From Hyalella azteca (Eukaryota; Arthropoda; Malacostraca; Amphipoda; Hyalellidae), in NCBI RefSeq assembly GCF_000764305.2, contig NW_025933081.1, positions 3,357-67,356 of the forward strand: DNA of 64,000 bases, written 5' to 3'. Below are positions 22,801 through 33,042 of the stretch, piece by piece; the first letter of the stretch is position 1; each line of letters begins with the position of its first letter. The notes under the pieces were generated by a model. The model searched no databases, was not told the DNA's origin, and saw only the letters and a program-made list of their open reading frames with translations. Made by a program: the position numbers and the translations under genes.

Positions 22801-24957
22801 AACGAAAAGAACAGAAGCTAAAAAAGCTGGTGCATAAGCCGGTAAATGTTGATTTTCTGTACACAGATGTCTGGAAACAACCACCGGATTTTTTGACCTT
22901 GCAATCAAGAAAACATAAACTATTGTTGGATTCCACACATGAGCCACCGCGAAAAAAATTCTCACCGGCAGGCTATTCCGCCCGAGGATACTAGCAAAAC
23001 CAAGATGACAACAAGAAGGGGTCACGGCACCAATATGTTACGGGGCCAGTACCAACTGGGCGTAACGTGAGACTTTATCCTATTCGCAATAACCCAATCA
23101 TAGCTCGTCACAATACTTGCAGTTCAACACAGAATCACCGACAGGGAGAATATTGGCGATCAAACATGAAGCTTTCATTAAACAACGACAAAGTTGGAGA
23201 TTACAGATTGTAAGTTGGAGGCTTCGGGTCAAGACTTCGGATCAAGATTTGAAGCGAGATTTGGAGGTACTATTCTGCAATACAGAGTGGATCCGGCTAC
23301 ATCGCACGGACTTTTGAAGCCATTTAATTAAAAAATATAACTGAGTACACGCTGCAGTGAATGACAAAGAGCGCATTTTCTCGTTCGTCCGTGACGTGAA
23401 GTCACGGACCAACATGACGAACACAATAGCGCCTTTTTTTCCATAAATGAGAAAATGCGCTAAAGAGGATCAATATGAAAGACTTCTATAAAAGCGGCAT
23501 TTCCCTCCTCTACAACATTAAAAAAATCTGTCTTTGAAATTCATTGTCGCTTTTTTATCAAAGCGTCTGCTTTTATATTTGAAACCTGATATTTTAAGCT
23601 GAAATTGATATCAAATACTTTCGAGATAGGCGAGAGAGAGAGTAATCAAAATAATATGCACTGTAGTGAGGAAACAGCGGAGAAATTGAATAGGAATTGT
23701 TCACAAAAGTAGATAAATTGTTCTCAAAATTCGGAATTGATTCAGCTTTTATGAGAGCTCCCCAAGACAGAATATTTTCTGATTAATATTTTTTACAACA
23801 CGCCCAAGGTGTCTGTTAGATTTCGGAAAAATATACCTAAAAAAATGGCAAAATAGGTGCATAAAAAGTTGATCTCCTCACCTTCTTGGAGTTTATCGAG
23901 AAGCTCTTTTTCCTTCAGGTTCGTGTGAATTTGAACCTCAAACCCGAGTTTTTGGAATGTCTCCCGGCACCGTTGGGCATCGTCGGGTGACATGTCGCGC
24001 GGACCAAGCTACAATTTGAAAAATAATGAAGATCAAGAAATGTAAGTCGTGTCATACGGATTTAGCACAAACTAATTGTTGAAAGTCATTTGTTGTCAAT
24101 GCTTTTAAATGATAGGTATAAAATATTATCATTATAATCTTTAAGGTCATGTTCCTTAACACGTTACGAGTGTGAATATTGTAAAAAAATATCACACACT
24201 GAAGTGTATATTCCGTGCGATTCCGTTGGAAAGTGTTAATTATCAAACTTAATTAATTTTCAGAAACTTTTGGACAAGCGTAATTAATTGAGACTAAATT
24301 TGATTACCGTGTATATTGAGCGTCTGTCATGTTACGGTTTGGTGAAATATAATCAAAATTTTGCCTTACGCACACCTTACTATCATATTTGTCGTGAGAA
24401 AAGATGATGCAGTCACCCCTGCGCTTGTGGTTCATGTTGTAGAACTCGTCATCTGCTAGCGTCTGGGTGCTGACGTTGACAGGGCGGCCCTCCACCGTTT
24501 CGGCGCGAACAATTCTAATGCAAAGCCTTGAGAAGTTTTATGTACTCAGAAGAACATAGTTATTTAAATATTAACCTGGCTTATAGATCAGAAAGGGGAT
24601 TAACAAATTTTTTATGAGGTAATTTATTTGTGCATAAGAATGCGCGCAATCAAATCTCCGATATGAATGATAGAGGAAAAATTTCTATCGCAAATGGTTA
24701 GAACTATTATTAAGAGAACTATTATTGTGTAAATAGTGAGAATTGTTATTGTGATGAGCCTATGCCAATACTGTTCCAGGATTGAAATGCTACGAACATA
24801 AAAGGAACAGATAAACAATATTGTGGATATGTTATTTTAAAATGTATTTTTACCATAATGTAATAATCCTTCTTCCGTGAGATATTATACTTACTTGCTC
24901 GCGTCCACATCGTCGGGCTGTTGCTTTGTCTCCGGCAGAATCTCTGACGTTGCTCCC
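13823..24957 (-). CDS. Caspase, effector type (copy A), seven coding exons, start codon displaced
   Basis: Cysteine protease of the caspase family, expected to cut after Asp in apoptosis. Exons (minus): e1 remainder 24957-24895, e2 24514-24370, e3 24008-23882, e4 18541-18354, e5 15952-15823, e6 14692-14559, e7 13954-13823. Phases chain exactly; with the displaced 18-nt start the original frame is about 310 codons. Seen: the p20 start FYNMNHKRRGDCIIFSHD, S1-pocket Arg in LGPRDMSPDD, catalytic His in VIVFMSHGG, and catalytic Cys in QACRG split between e4 (FFIQ) and e5 (ACRG). The small subunit has NGSVFLHFLSLAL and ends LTRKLLFTQPSKK. The second S1 Arg (SWRN in typical caspases) is missing: the text reads GLPAFNQSGS. 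Donors and acceptors are GT-AG. The start codon lies 8.1 kb away at 33060 because an LTR element splits exon 1. No stop or frameshift is seen, so function from another start or promoter is possible. Confidence 0.85.
15530..15822 (-). repeat. Decayed 31-bp splice-junction minisatellite, caspase A intron 5
   Basis: Seen: reading on the minus strand from the exon 5 donor (TTCGAAG|GTCAGG at 15823/15822), the intron repeats diverged units of tccttcgaaggtcaggataa plus aatacactggg. About eight to nine units can be followed to about 15530, with indels. Several still contain the GAAGGTCAGGAT donor-like core. It is the older, more eroded counterpart of 52543-53016 in copy B. Confidence 0.75.
16090..18060 (-). 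mobile_element. CR1-like LINE, truncated and frameshifted, in caspase A intron 4
   Basis: Seen on the minus strand in several frames: the thumb-proximal segment at 17953-17550 (TPDLERSIQELSTYSAPGPA), the RT motif VYLDFTKAFDKVDHGVLFRK at about 17350, the C-terminal segment at 17236-16895 (RDLGVLMNTQVNF, then ILEYCCQLWTPFT), and a tail at 16600-16360 (FKRQLDVFLGTILDRP-like). The order fits a CR1/jockey-type reverse transcriptase. The YADD-containing core between the segments is deleted and there are several frameshifts, so it is dead. It makes this intron 2.4 kb, against 275 bp in copy B. A related 3' fragment is at 55679-55929. Confidence 0.8.
18567..18942 (-). repeat. 3' LTR of the intron 3 element
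   Basis: This 376-bp repeat shares the runs gggcgtaacgtgagact, gatcaaacatgaagctttc and gcacggacttttgaagcc with 23036-23514. It lacks the ~132-bp insert found in the upstream LTR. Confidence 0.75.
19776..21296 (+). mobile_element. hAT-type non-autonomous element with 8-bp target duplication
   Basis: Seen: the element starts CAGGGTTGG and ends CCCTCCCTG, so short inverted termini CAGGG(T/A)... face each other. It is bracketed by perfect 8-bp repeats GTCGCTAG (19768-19775 and 21297-21304), the duplication length known for hAT transposons. Both subterminal regions are rich in gatttt-type AT repeats. There is no hAT transposase. The only coding trace is a mariner-family fragment nested inside. 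A second copy in reverse orientation starts the window (1-218). Confidence 0.85.
20340..20908 (+). pseudogene. Tc1/mariner-superfamily transposase fragment nested in the hAT element
   Basis: Seen: frame 20350-20628 contains VWFQQDGAIAHTAR and WPVRSPDLSICDLFLWG, the second and third catalytic-acid blocks of an IS630-Tc1-mariner transposase. The frame then breaks (LFLWGVALTPYHS and stop). The first catalytic block and N-terminal DNA-binding region are absent. The segment ends near 20908 at gccccaccctgta, which looks like a surviving right inverted repeat. The left terminus is missing, so it is a 5'-deleted insertion. Confidence 0.7.
22304..22960 (-). pseudogene. Penelope-like element fragment: RT C-terminus and GIY-YIG endonuclease start
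   Basis: Seen: the minus frame from 22936 carries LCFLDCKVKKSGGCFQTSVY then RKSTFTGL, NRGFRICSTLHSMHTEFEYL and NGFPSQFLY, the late-RT and thumb blocks of Penelope-like reverse transcriptases. Past a stop at 22418, in another frame, SCAQCASAYVGMTSRNFYTR then LAEHRGRS follows (about 22400-22305), a cysteine-bearing GIY-YIG endonuclease start. The N-terminal RT is absent (5' truncation) and the endonuclease is cut short. It lies just downstream of the putative primer-binding site of the 18567-23514 element, in the same direction. Confidence 0.75.
23036..23514 (-). repeat. 5' LTR of the intron 3 element, carrying a ~132-bp palindromic insert
   Basis: Seen: this LTR equals the 3' LTR except for about 132 extra bases at 23333-23465. 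The insert includes agcgcattttctcgt near its start and gagaaaatgcgct near its end, a short inverted repeat. A relative of the insert lies at 58018-58155. I read it as a MITE that entered this LTR after retrotransposition. Confidence 0.65.
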
Positions 24958-25350
24958 TGTAATAATGTCGGGTTCAGTTAACAGACTGCAAAGTTTTCAA
25001 TTTGTTCAGGAAAATCCAGCAGCTTGGAATCGTAAACGTGACTTAATTGAAGGACAACAGAGTTGAGTGGTACTTCACACTGTCCTGCTGAGATAAACAA
25101 ATGACACTCTAAATACTCATAGAAATGAACAAGACAAGAAGAGAATAGCATAATAAAATACAATAATCCTTTTAGACACTAATTTAAGAACACTATTCCA
25201 GATGGCACTCGTACCTGAAAATAGCGTACTGCAGCCTATAATATCCAAGTCAGCCTCACAAGGACACCAGAGACAAAGTGCCGTTACACGACTGGCTAAG
25301 CCTTACGACAAGTACTATTCCGCTCAGTAGTGCGGATAACAATCTTACCA
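24958..25350 (-). repeat. 3' LTR, Ty3/Gypsy copy A
   Basis: A 393-bp LTR beginning TGGTAAGATTG directly after a purine tract and ending TTACA at the GGGA duplication, adjoining caspase codons. It matches 32657-33042, for example around gtaaacgtgac, cagcctataatatcc and accagagacaaag. As the nearest upstream DNA of the remaining caspase exons it is the likeliest current promoter, by inference. Confidence 0.85.
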
Positions 25351-25535
25351 TCCCTCTTTCTCAAACCCAGTTCACTAAAAAGAACTTGGATACCTAGAAA
25401 ACGCGTCCAAAAGGTTTTCAGAACCCTTAACATACTTCATATCGAAAGAATAATTCTGCAATGACAAAGCCCGCGCATTCTACGAGTTGTAAGACACTTG
25501 TTTTCGTTCAGCCATATCAATGGAGCGTGATCAGT

Positions 25536-26560
25536 TCATACAGTGAATTTACTGTCGTATAAATAATTGCGAAATTTCTCAATGGCCCAGTTGATTGCTA
25601 AACATTCTAATTCTATTGCGTAATTCTTCTCCGCATTTTTCAGCTTTCTACTAATACATGAAATCGGTCTATCTTCCCCATTATTACTTCTCTGCCCTAG
25701 AACGGCTCCTATGATCCTAAGGTTGAAGCGTCGATTTGAACAAATTTGGCACCAGGGTAGGGAATGTGCAAAGAGTTGCTCTTTGCTCAACATGATACAC
25801 TGTTCGAGAAACATGTTTGCAATTCTTCTGTCCATACAATCCTATCAGGCCAGCAATTCTTCAAAAGTATCCTTAAAGAGTGAGGCATATGTAGCTAGAT
25901 TCGGAGCAAATTTACTGTGAAAGTTGATTAATGCAACGAATGAACGCAAATCTATCTTATTTTTCCTCATCAACTCTAATCTAGTTCCTACCCACGACAA
26001 AGCCTAGAAATGTCACCTCTGCATTGTCCGACCTTGTCCAGATTCTTAAGAACTAAATTTACATGATGCAAATGATCCCTAAAATTAGAACTAAACACAA
26101 GGTCATTAACTAAGTTTGCTACATGTTACGGCAGTCTTGCAATACGAGGTTAATTACAAGATTACATAAGCCACTAGCAAAGGTGAAACTTGAAGGAAAA
26201 ACATTCAATTCATATTGACCAATATCCATTACAAAAGAAGTATACTTAGTTTAATTTTCTGTCAAAGGAATTTGCAAAAAATGCTTTAGTCAAACCTAGT
26301 TTGCTAGCAAACTTTGCTTCAAGATCAACATGGAGCGTCTCAATAACACTATTAATAACACTATCAGTGTTAACAAAATTATTAACTTATTCGATGTAGG
26401 ACGCTTCTACTATTCGCTGTAGGACGCTTCTGACAGGTTTCACAAAATCAGCAATGACAACTTCATACTTCATAAAATTTACTCTGCCAGGCACATCGTC
26501 GAAACGTTTCCATTATCCCTCAACACATCCAAAATATGATGACGGTCATGTATCTTTCAA
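25536..26560 (-). pseudogene. Reverse transcriptase and RNase H of the copy A Ty3/Gypsy element
   Basis: Seen: on the minus strand, from about 26520, DDVPGRVNFMKYEV then FVKPVRSVLQRI is the segment that precedes RT in many Ty3/Gypsy polyproteins. Next comes a decayed QIPLTEK/YTSFVMDIGQYELNVFP stretch (about 26280-26180), a core RT block. The RNase H frame 25835-25536 reads GAVLGQRSNNGEDRPISCIS then RKLKNAEKNYAIELECLAIN and WAIEKFRNYLYDSKFTV. Frames shift repeatedly and the YxDD block is not recoverable by eye. No integrase follows before the LTR. Confidence 0.75.
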
Positions 26561-26599
26561 ATCCTTGCTATTTTTTAAATCATTAGGTACATCATTCGC

Positions 26600-27560
26600 G
26601 TTCTGGAAGATAATGCAGCAGTAGGCTGTGAGTCTGACTTGGTTTTTGCGTTCCCTGAATATCTTCAACATGTTAACATGGTAAGTACGTTCACAATCGT
26701 TAACTAATAACATAGAAGCCCTTATTAATTCTTCTCACAACTTGGAAAAGCCCTCTCCATTCTGCTAATAGTTTACTGGTGCTGGTAGGAAGCAGTAAGA
26801 AAACTTTTTCCCCAACCTTAAGCTTTCTAGCATGATAAGTTATGCAGTAGTACTATTTTTTTTCTTAGCCTTGTTCAACTATCCATTTTCATTCGACAGA
26901 CGCATTAATTCTTCAAGACGTACTCTCAAAGCAACAACATATTCAGTTACAGAAATATCTTCACATTCTGAACAATCGTCTAAGAAATTCTACTTAATAA
27001 GAAACAAAGGTCCTTTAACTTAAAACCTAACAAGTAATTCAATGGGAGAAAATCCAGTGATTATCTGAGGCACTTCCCTGTGGACAAATAATAAAGGCTG
27101 TTAATATCAATCCCAAACAGAATGTTCTTTGTTACAAATTTTCTCTGGCATGCCTTTCAAAGACTTATCAGAATTCTCGAAAGTCGCATTGCATATCGGG
27201 TTGTACGAGGTGCTATTTATACTTTTGATTACCTTTCTGACTTTTCGGCAATGGTCATATGATGTCCACGGTTACCCTCTGAAATTGTCTTCCAATTGAA
27301 GGCATTTTGATCAGTACTTTAGATGGATGATTACATGCAAATTTTTGTCAGTGAGAAGATGGAATACAGAACAGACTAATATCCTAATGACAGCCGGGCC
27401 AAAAGAAATGTGCCATTACTCTATTCTTCGTTTTTTGAACGCCAAGCCTCCAGCAGTAATACAGTCACGTGCTAATTCCATTACTCGTTTCTGAAGGTAA
27501 CACAATCTGTTTCACAATATTCAACACCGACTTCCTATCACATGCTTGTCTAGTCAATAC
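26600..27560 (-). pseudogene. Integrase of the copy A Ty3/Gypsy element, core deleted
   Basis: Seen: the segment near 27540-27400 matches the H2C2 zinc-binding frame of copy B (60313-59945). The C-terminal tail at 26690-26640 reads CERTYHVNMLKIFRERK, a Ty3/Gypsy integrase end motif. Between them, around 27200, the sequence jumps across the DDE core, the same join seen in copy B unit 59318-60165. It is broken by stops. Its position before RT is the unusual point. Confidence 0.7.
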
Positions 27561-28229
27561 ATCCTTCTCTAGTGAAAATTTTGCCTAGATGGTCGAATAA
27601 GCGTCTATAAGTTAAGAATAAATTTTCAATTTTAGGTAACTGCAAATGGAAAGAAATTTCAATCGAACATAATTTTATTCCCCGACATGGGTGATTGACT
27701 TGCTAGATCAGATTCAGAACGTTTCTTACTCCTAGTTTGAATAGAGTAAATAGTCGGAACAGATAAGTTAGTCGTGCATGCACATACGGCGCCAGGACAA
27801 CGTCAAAAAGTAGTTCAGACAATAAGCAGCATTGAAATTCCCTTGTAAAACACAGTCCAAATTCAACCGAGCTTTAGGAGCATTTACGGTTCGGTTATCT
27901 GCCGATTTTAGAGAATGTTTTCTCCAGTCCTCTGACTTTTAGCACAAGTGACTTCTTAACAAGCTAGAAGATTGGTAGCACTGATAGCACGCAAAATTTT
28001 GACTTCTTCATTACAAAAACCAGATTTTACAGGCAAGGATTGATCTATCATGATCTTCGATTTAAATTTAACAACAGAAATTATGTTAGAATGATCAGCA
28101 CAGTATTTGGCAAAAAAAGTTCACACATGAATTAACTCTGCTTGCGGCTAGTTTAGAACGAAAGAATTTAGCTACATGGCCCAGTTTGCTATATCTGGAA
28201 GAAAGCCTGCTGTGATGATGAGCAAATGA

Positions 28230-31200
28230 AAGTCCCCGATGTCTACCGCGTCTTCGTCGTGGGGGTACCCTGGCCTGCGCGTCGGCCGGATGCCCGGCAT
28301 ACTCGTGGGTCAGGCCAAACGGCAGAGGCTCCCCCGCCCGGAACGCACCCGGACGGAGGCTCCTTTCCCATTTTTCCCCTAAGGGTAGGGGAACCTCGGA
28401 CTCCCCTTCCCTTTACCCACACCTTTGGCCGCTTATTTTTCCTGGGACAACTTATGCCCTCCTCTCCTCCTATCTTTTCTACCTACTCGTCCTTCCCTTT
28501 CTGACCCAGGGTATCCATGCCAACCCTGGCCCGCATCCCTGCTCAGTCTGCTCCCTCCCAGTTACGTGGCGAAGATATTCATTCCTGTGCTCCATGTTCA
28601 ATGCCTGGACCCACAAGAGGTGCTCCGCTTCGCTCCATTCACCTCTACTCCGCCCTACGTGCAGACGGCCTGACCCGAGCCCACCCAGACTCCGCTCCCT
28701 CGCCCCCCGGCGCTTGCCTCCACTCGCCTCTGCGTCCTCCAGTTTACCTGCAATGGAATCCAATCCAGCGCAGCTGAACTGGATGCTTTCCTCGCACAGC
28801 AAGATGTTGCGATTGCCTGCATCCAGGAGACCTAGCTATCAGCGGCCTCCCGCCCCCCCTATTTCCCTGGATACGCGCTGGAGCGTAGGGACCGTCCCGG
28901 AATCCCACCGGCCTCCTCCTGCCCCCCTGGATATTCCCCGGAGCTCGCAGAAATTATTTCCATCCCGGGAGACTGCCTGATGGTGGGCGATTTTAACGCC
29001 CATCATCCCTCTTGGTTCTCCCACACGGAAGACCAGAGAGCCGCAGCGCGAGGAGCCGCAGTCGACGACCTTGTCGCTGGTTCCTCACTCGCCTTCCTCA
29101 ATGAGGACTCCCATACCCGCCTCCCCTCCCATGGCCCGCCCTCCTCTCCGGACCTCGCCATCATCAGCGGTCATCTACTCCTCAGCACCTCCTGGACTCC
29201 TCAAGTCGCCCTCAACTCGGACCACCTGCTCATCCTGATCAATCTCCCTTCCTCCGCTGATTCCCCAACCCCCGTGCCGCCCGCTCTTACGTCAAGTTTA
29301 AAAAATGTTGACTGGCCCGTCTACACGGCAGCCATCGCAGCGGCTCTCGAGACGGTCCCTCCCCCCACCTTGTGTGGCGGAGAGTCGACCTTGAGAGAAG
29401 TCCTGACGTCCGCTGCCAGACAGCATATCCCTGCCGGATTCAGGAAGGACTTCTTCCCATCAGTCAACCCTAGCACCCGGCTGCTCATCGAACAACGGGA
29501 TGACATTAGAGCGCGCAACCCAATCGACCCTTGGCTCCCAGAACTTAATCTGGAAATCGGTATCTCTATACAGGCCCACGCCATGAACTCCTGGCAAACT
29601 CATCTTGCGTCTTGCAGCAGGCGTACCAACCAATCCAAACACTGGAATCTCCTCCGCTCCCCAGCCGGAAAGTGCAACCGCCCTCCCCCTAATCAGCCAA
29701 TCCAATTTGGACTGAAATCCCTCCTTCCTCCCAGCGCAAGATTTCCTTCGCCTTCTGCAAGATTTTCACTTCGGTCGCTTCTAACGCTAAGAGCCCCTCC
29801 ACCCGCAGCCTCATTCGTCGAATCCGAGCCCAACATCCCCTCGACAGGGACTTCTGTCCTTTCACCCCCGACATGGTGAAGCTCGCCATCACAGCCGCCA
29901 AGAACTCTTCCGCTCGGGGTCCTGACGGCCTCACGGTTCTTCATCTCGAGCACCTCGGCCCGCGTATCCTCCAGTTTCTCACCCACATTTTCTATATCTC
30001 TGTCTCCACAGCCTCTATCCCATCCATTTGGAAAAATTCAATAATTATTCCCATCCATTTGGAAAAATTCAATAATTACTCCAATCCTCTAACCGGGCAA
30101 ACCTGGTAACCAGGGCTCCTCATACCGCCCTATCTCCCTCCTCTGCCCTGCAGCCAAGATCCTAGAGCGTCTCGTGCTCCATTACATCTTGGGATCTCTT
30201 ACCACTGTCCCCTCGCAACATGGTTTCAAGCCGGGACACTCCACTGTCACCGCCCTCCTCCCGCTCGCGCACCAGATCGCGACGGGTTTTTACTCGGCGC
30301 CCTCCAGCCCGCACAGTCACCGTTGCAGTCGACCTCTCGAAAGCCTTCGACACCGTCGACTACCCTCTTCTGAGCATGATCGCGGCCTCGGACCTACATC
30401 ATAACCTGGTCCGTTGACTGTGCTGCTACCGTAGAGGCAGGCAGGCATCCAGCCTCTACCTCAGAACGCAGTCGCCTTTCAGAGCTATTCACTTCGGAGT
30501 GCCCCAGGGCTCGGTCATCTCGCCGGCCCTCTCTAATCACTTCATCTCCAACATTCCAGTGCCGACCCCCAACATTGCCTCATATGCGGACGATCTTACC
30601 ATCTTCGTGTCGTCCCCGAGGCTCGACGCCGCTGAGGCTGAGATCGCTGTGATCCTTCGGAACGTCTCTGACTGGTCGGCTGCCAAGAAACTGGGCGTGG
30701 CTCCTGGCAAGTCCTCGGTCACGCTCTTCACCCCAGACACCTACCAATCTCGATCACACCCTGCTGCCACTATCTGCAATGGCGTCATCCCCTGGATAAA
30801 ACCCACAAAATCCTGGGTGTCACCTGGGATACGCACTTCACATTCTCCCCCCATGCAAGAGCCATCGCCACGAAAGCGACGGGTTCTCTTCGCATCCCAA
30901 CAGCACTTGCTGGTACCAACTCGGGCTTCTCCAAGAAGTACATTATTGCCACTTACCGAACCATCACGCGCCCAATCCTCAACTACGCGGCCCCAATCTG
31001 GTACCCTGTTGCCTCACGTACAGCAGTGGCCAGCCTGCAGTTAATACAAAACACTGCATTGAGACCAGCCACTGGCTGCCTCAAAATGGCCCCGATCGCC
31101 CATCTTCACCAGGAGACCGGCGTCCTCCCAGTATCCGCGCATCTGGATCTGGCTTGTGCCCAGTTCCTCGCCAGCGCCCTGCAGCCCTCCCATACCTCTT

Positions 31201-31758
31201 CCCGCATTGTTTCTGCTCCCTTCGGGGACCGCCCCATGAAAGCCTCCATCCAGTCGAGGTTCGGTCACCTGGTCACACCATTCTTGGTAATGGCATAATG
31301 CCTGCCGGTGCCTACGGTGAGGCCAAGCGGTCCCTTCGCAGGGAGATCGCCTCCGGCGTTGCGGCGACTGACGCCATAAACGCCGTATCGCAGCCCCACC
31401 ACCGCCGATTGCATCAATGGAGGCCTCACTCCCTCGCCCCTACCGCTCGGCGCTATCCCAGCTCCGCTCGGGATACTGCAGCTCCCTGGCGTCCTATTCC
31501 GCTAGGATCGGACGCTCCCCTAGCTCCGCTTGCCCGGAGTGCTGGGATCCCCTCCAGTCCGTCCAGCAACTTTTCGCCTGCGTCCCCTTCCCCACGTCTC
31601 AGCGTCTCCTCACTGTGGGACAGCCTCATGGAGGCGGCGGCTTTCCTGGCCACCCTCCCTGCCTTCGCCCATCTACCCCCTCTTCCGGTGCCTGCCCCCC
31701 GTCCACCACCAGAGCCTCCCCCCCGGCGAGCGTGTCGGTCGCACCGAACAATAACAAC
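28230..31758 (+). mobile_element. GC-rich non-LTR retrotransposon (LINE) with 12-bp target duplication
   Basis: Seen in shifting frames: an APE-type endonuclease (AIACIQET near 28810, VGDFNAHHPSW at 28983, SPDLAIISG, NSDHLLILINL), then RT (GPDGLTVLHLEHLG at 29917, VAVDLSKAFDTVDYPLL at 30320, GVPQGSVISPALSNHFI at 30498, YADDLTIF at 30583), then a C-terminal part with SSACPECWDPLQSVQQLFAC (about 31525). The tail is an aacaataacaacat run. Perfect 12-bp duplications ATGAGCAAATGA flank it (28218-28229 and 31759-31770). Frameshifts and a small duplication at 30020-30080 inactivate it. It is strikingly GC-rich against its host. It sits in the gag of the Ty3/Gypsy element; copy B lacks it. Confidence 0.9.
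28980..29300 (+). pseudogene. LINE endonuclease segment
   Basis: The longest open piece of the LINE (28980-29879) begins in the endonuclease. DFNAHHPSW, SPDLAI and NSDH correspond to the metal-binding and catalytic blocks of APE-like endonucleases. After about 29300 the frame continues into the linker. The upstream ACIQET block is in another frame, so the enzyme is not intact. Confidence 0.75.
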
Positions 31759-32214
31759 ATGAGCAAATGAGAAGTATGACAATTGCATGTCCCGCCTTCA
31801 TGTCACAGTTATGTGAACTGCTACCATTTGACCTCACTGAAAGCAAGTAGGTACTTTACCCGATGCAAAGTCTGAAGGAAGTGTCCCTTTGCTCCTTAAT
31901 TCATCTCTACCATGAATTGCCTATTAGTTGTCGGCAAGTTTCACAACGCTATCTAAAGGCGTATGAAAAATATTGTTTAACCTAAAATATTCGGAGAGAT
32001 TCCTATCTACAGAATTGAATTAATTATTGATCTTTAAGAATCAACTCTACCACGCGCTCAAGAGATTTTCAGCACCTGCCAAATCACAAAATTTATCAAA
32101 ATATTCGCAAACTCTAAGAGCGTACTGGTAAAAAGGTTTAGATCCCTGCTTCGTAGAGTGAAATTTCCTGTGATAGTCGTACACTGTGAATTCAAACGCG
32201 CCCATCAATTTCAA

Positions 32215-32562
32215 TTAGACATTCTCGTAGGTTTCAACAGTTGGAATGGAATGCATTAATGAACATACCGAGGAGTTTGCAAATCCTTTCTGTTGTGAAG
32301 ACATGGCCTCCGATAGCACGACATTATAAGCGAAAGTTTCAGGGGCAGCTGCGTTGATTGTGGCTATTATCAGATCAAGTTCCTTCATCTCCTTCTCATG
32401 TTCTCTTTCTTCCCGTCGCACGTCTTCTGCAGCTTTCATCTCCTCTCTCTCTCTTTCCTTAGCAAGTCTCTGTTCTTCTTTACATTTAAACACATACTCG
32501 CGCATTTCTTCTCCAGGTTTGTAGCCCAATTCTTTACCATCATTAATAAACTGAGAATCCAT
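32215..32562 (-). pseudogene. gag N-terminus, Ty3/Gypsy copy A
   Basis: Seen: a frame starting MDSQFINDGKELGYKPGEEM then REYVFKCKEEQRLAKERERE, a charged coiled-coil-rich gag start, 95 bases after the 5' LTR end. It matches the copy B gag (61970-61473) but runs into stops after about 115 codons. It lacks the capsid part in frame. Confidence 0.75.
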
Positions 32563-32656
32563 AGTCTACGAATTTTAATCGAATGTGTGATCAAATATCA
32601 CAAGTAAATGACTGAATTCAAATTTTGAAAATTTAATTCTTGGACAAGCTCTCCTA

Positions 32657-33042
32657 TGTCATGATGCCGGTTTCATTTAATAGATCAAAAAGTGATCGAA
32701 TTTGTTTAGGAAAATCCCAGCAGCTTGAAATCGTAAACGTGACAGAAACTAAAGAACTTCTTTGAGGAGAGGGACTTCAATCTCTCCTGCTGAAATGAAC
32801 AAATGACACAATAAATTACACATATAAATTAACAAGAGAGAAGATAATACCATAATACAATAATCCACTCAAACGCTTAATAAAGAAACGATTCCAAATG
32901 CACTCGTACCTGAAAATAACGTACTGCAGCCTATAATATCCCAGTCAGCCTCTCAAGAAGACCAGAGACAAAGGGCCGTTACATGACTGGCTATGCTATG
33001 CCGAGTACTATTCCGAGCAGTCGTGCGAGAACAATCTTACAA
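32657..33042 (-). repeat. 5' LTR, Ty3/Gypsy copy A
   Basis: A 386-bp LTR beginning TTGTAAGATTG immediately after caspase codon 6 and its GGGA, and ending GACA at 32657. It pairs with 24958-25350 and with 55008-55378 and 62000-62297 of copy B. Confidence 0.85.

Larger units (their letters stand above)
18567..23514 (-). mobile_element. LTR retrotransposon in caspase A intron 3, host of a nested pile
   Basis: Seen: direct repeats at 23514-23036 and 18942-18567 begin TGT(A/G)(G/A)AGGAGGGAAATGC and end (T/A)ACA or GACA, flanked by a four-base duplication ATGT (23515-23518 and 18563-18566). After the upstream repeat comes TTGGTGCCGTGACCCC, which resembles the primer-binding region of BEL/Pao elements; the family assignment is inference. 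Internal coding sequence of its own is not recognisable. The interior is filled by a Penelope-like fragment and a hAT element that itself contains a mariner piece. The matching intron of copy B (53610-53946) is only 337 bp, so the insertion is specific to copy A. Confidence 0.75.
24958..33042 (-). mobile_element. Ty3/Gypsy LTR retrotransposon (Gmr1-like order) inside caspase A exon 1
   Basis: Seen on the minus strand: 5' LTR 33042-32657, gag from ATG 32562, decayed CCHC region near 31850, integrase about 27500-26600, reverse transcriptase about 26500-25900, RNase H 25835-25536, purine tract GAGAAAGAGGGA at 25362-25351, 3' LTR 25350-24958. Target duplication is GGGA (33043-33046 and 24954-24957). 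Many frameshifts and stops make it immobile. Integrase lies before reverse transcriptase, unlike the usual Ty3/Gypsy order. A LINE interrupts it at 28230-31758. It separates the caspase A start codon from the rest of exon 1. Confidence 0.85.

Noticed and set aside
24957..33041. Treating the LTR element as an intron (GTAAG at its start, ACAG at its end)
   Set aside because: Splicing would leave two extra bases and shift the caspase frame; the GGGA duplication and LTR structure explain the borders better.
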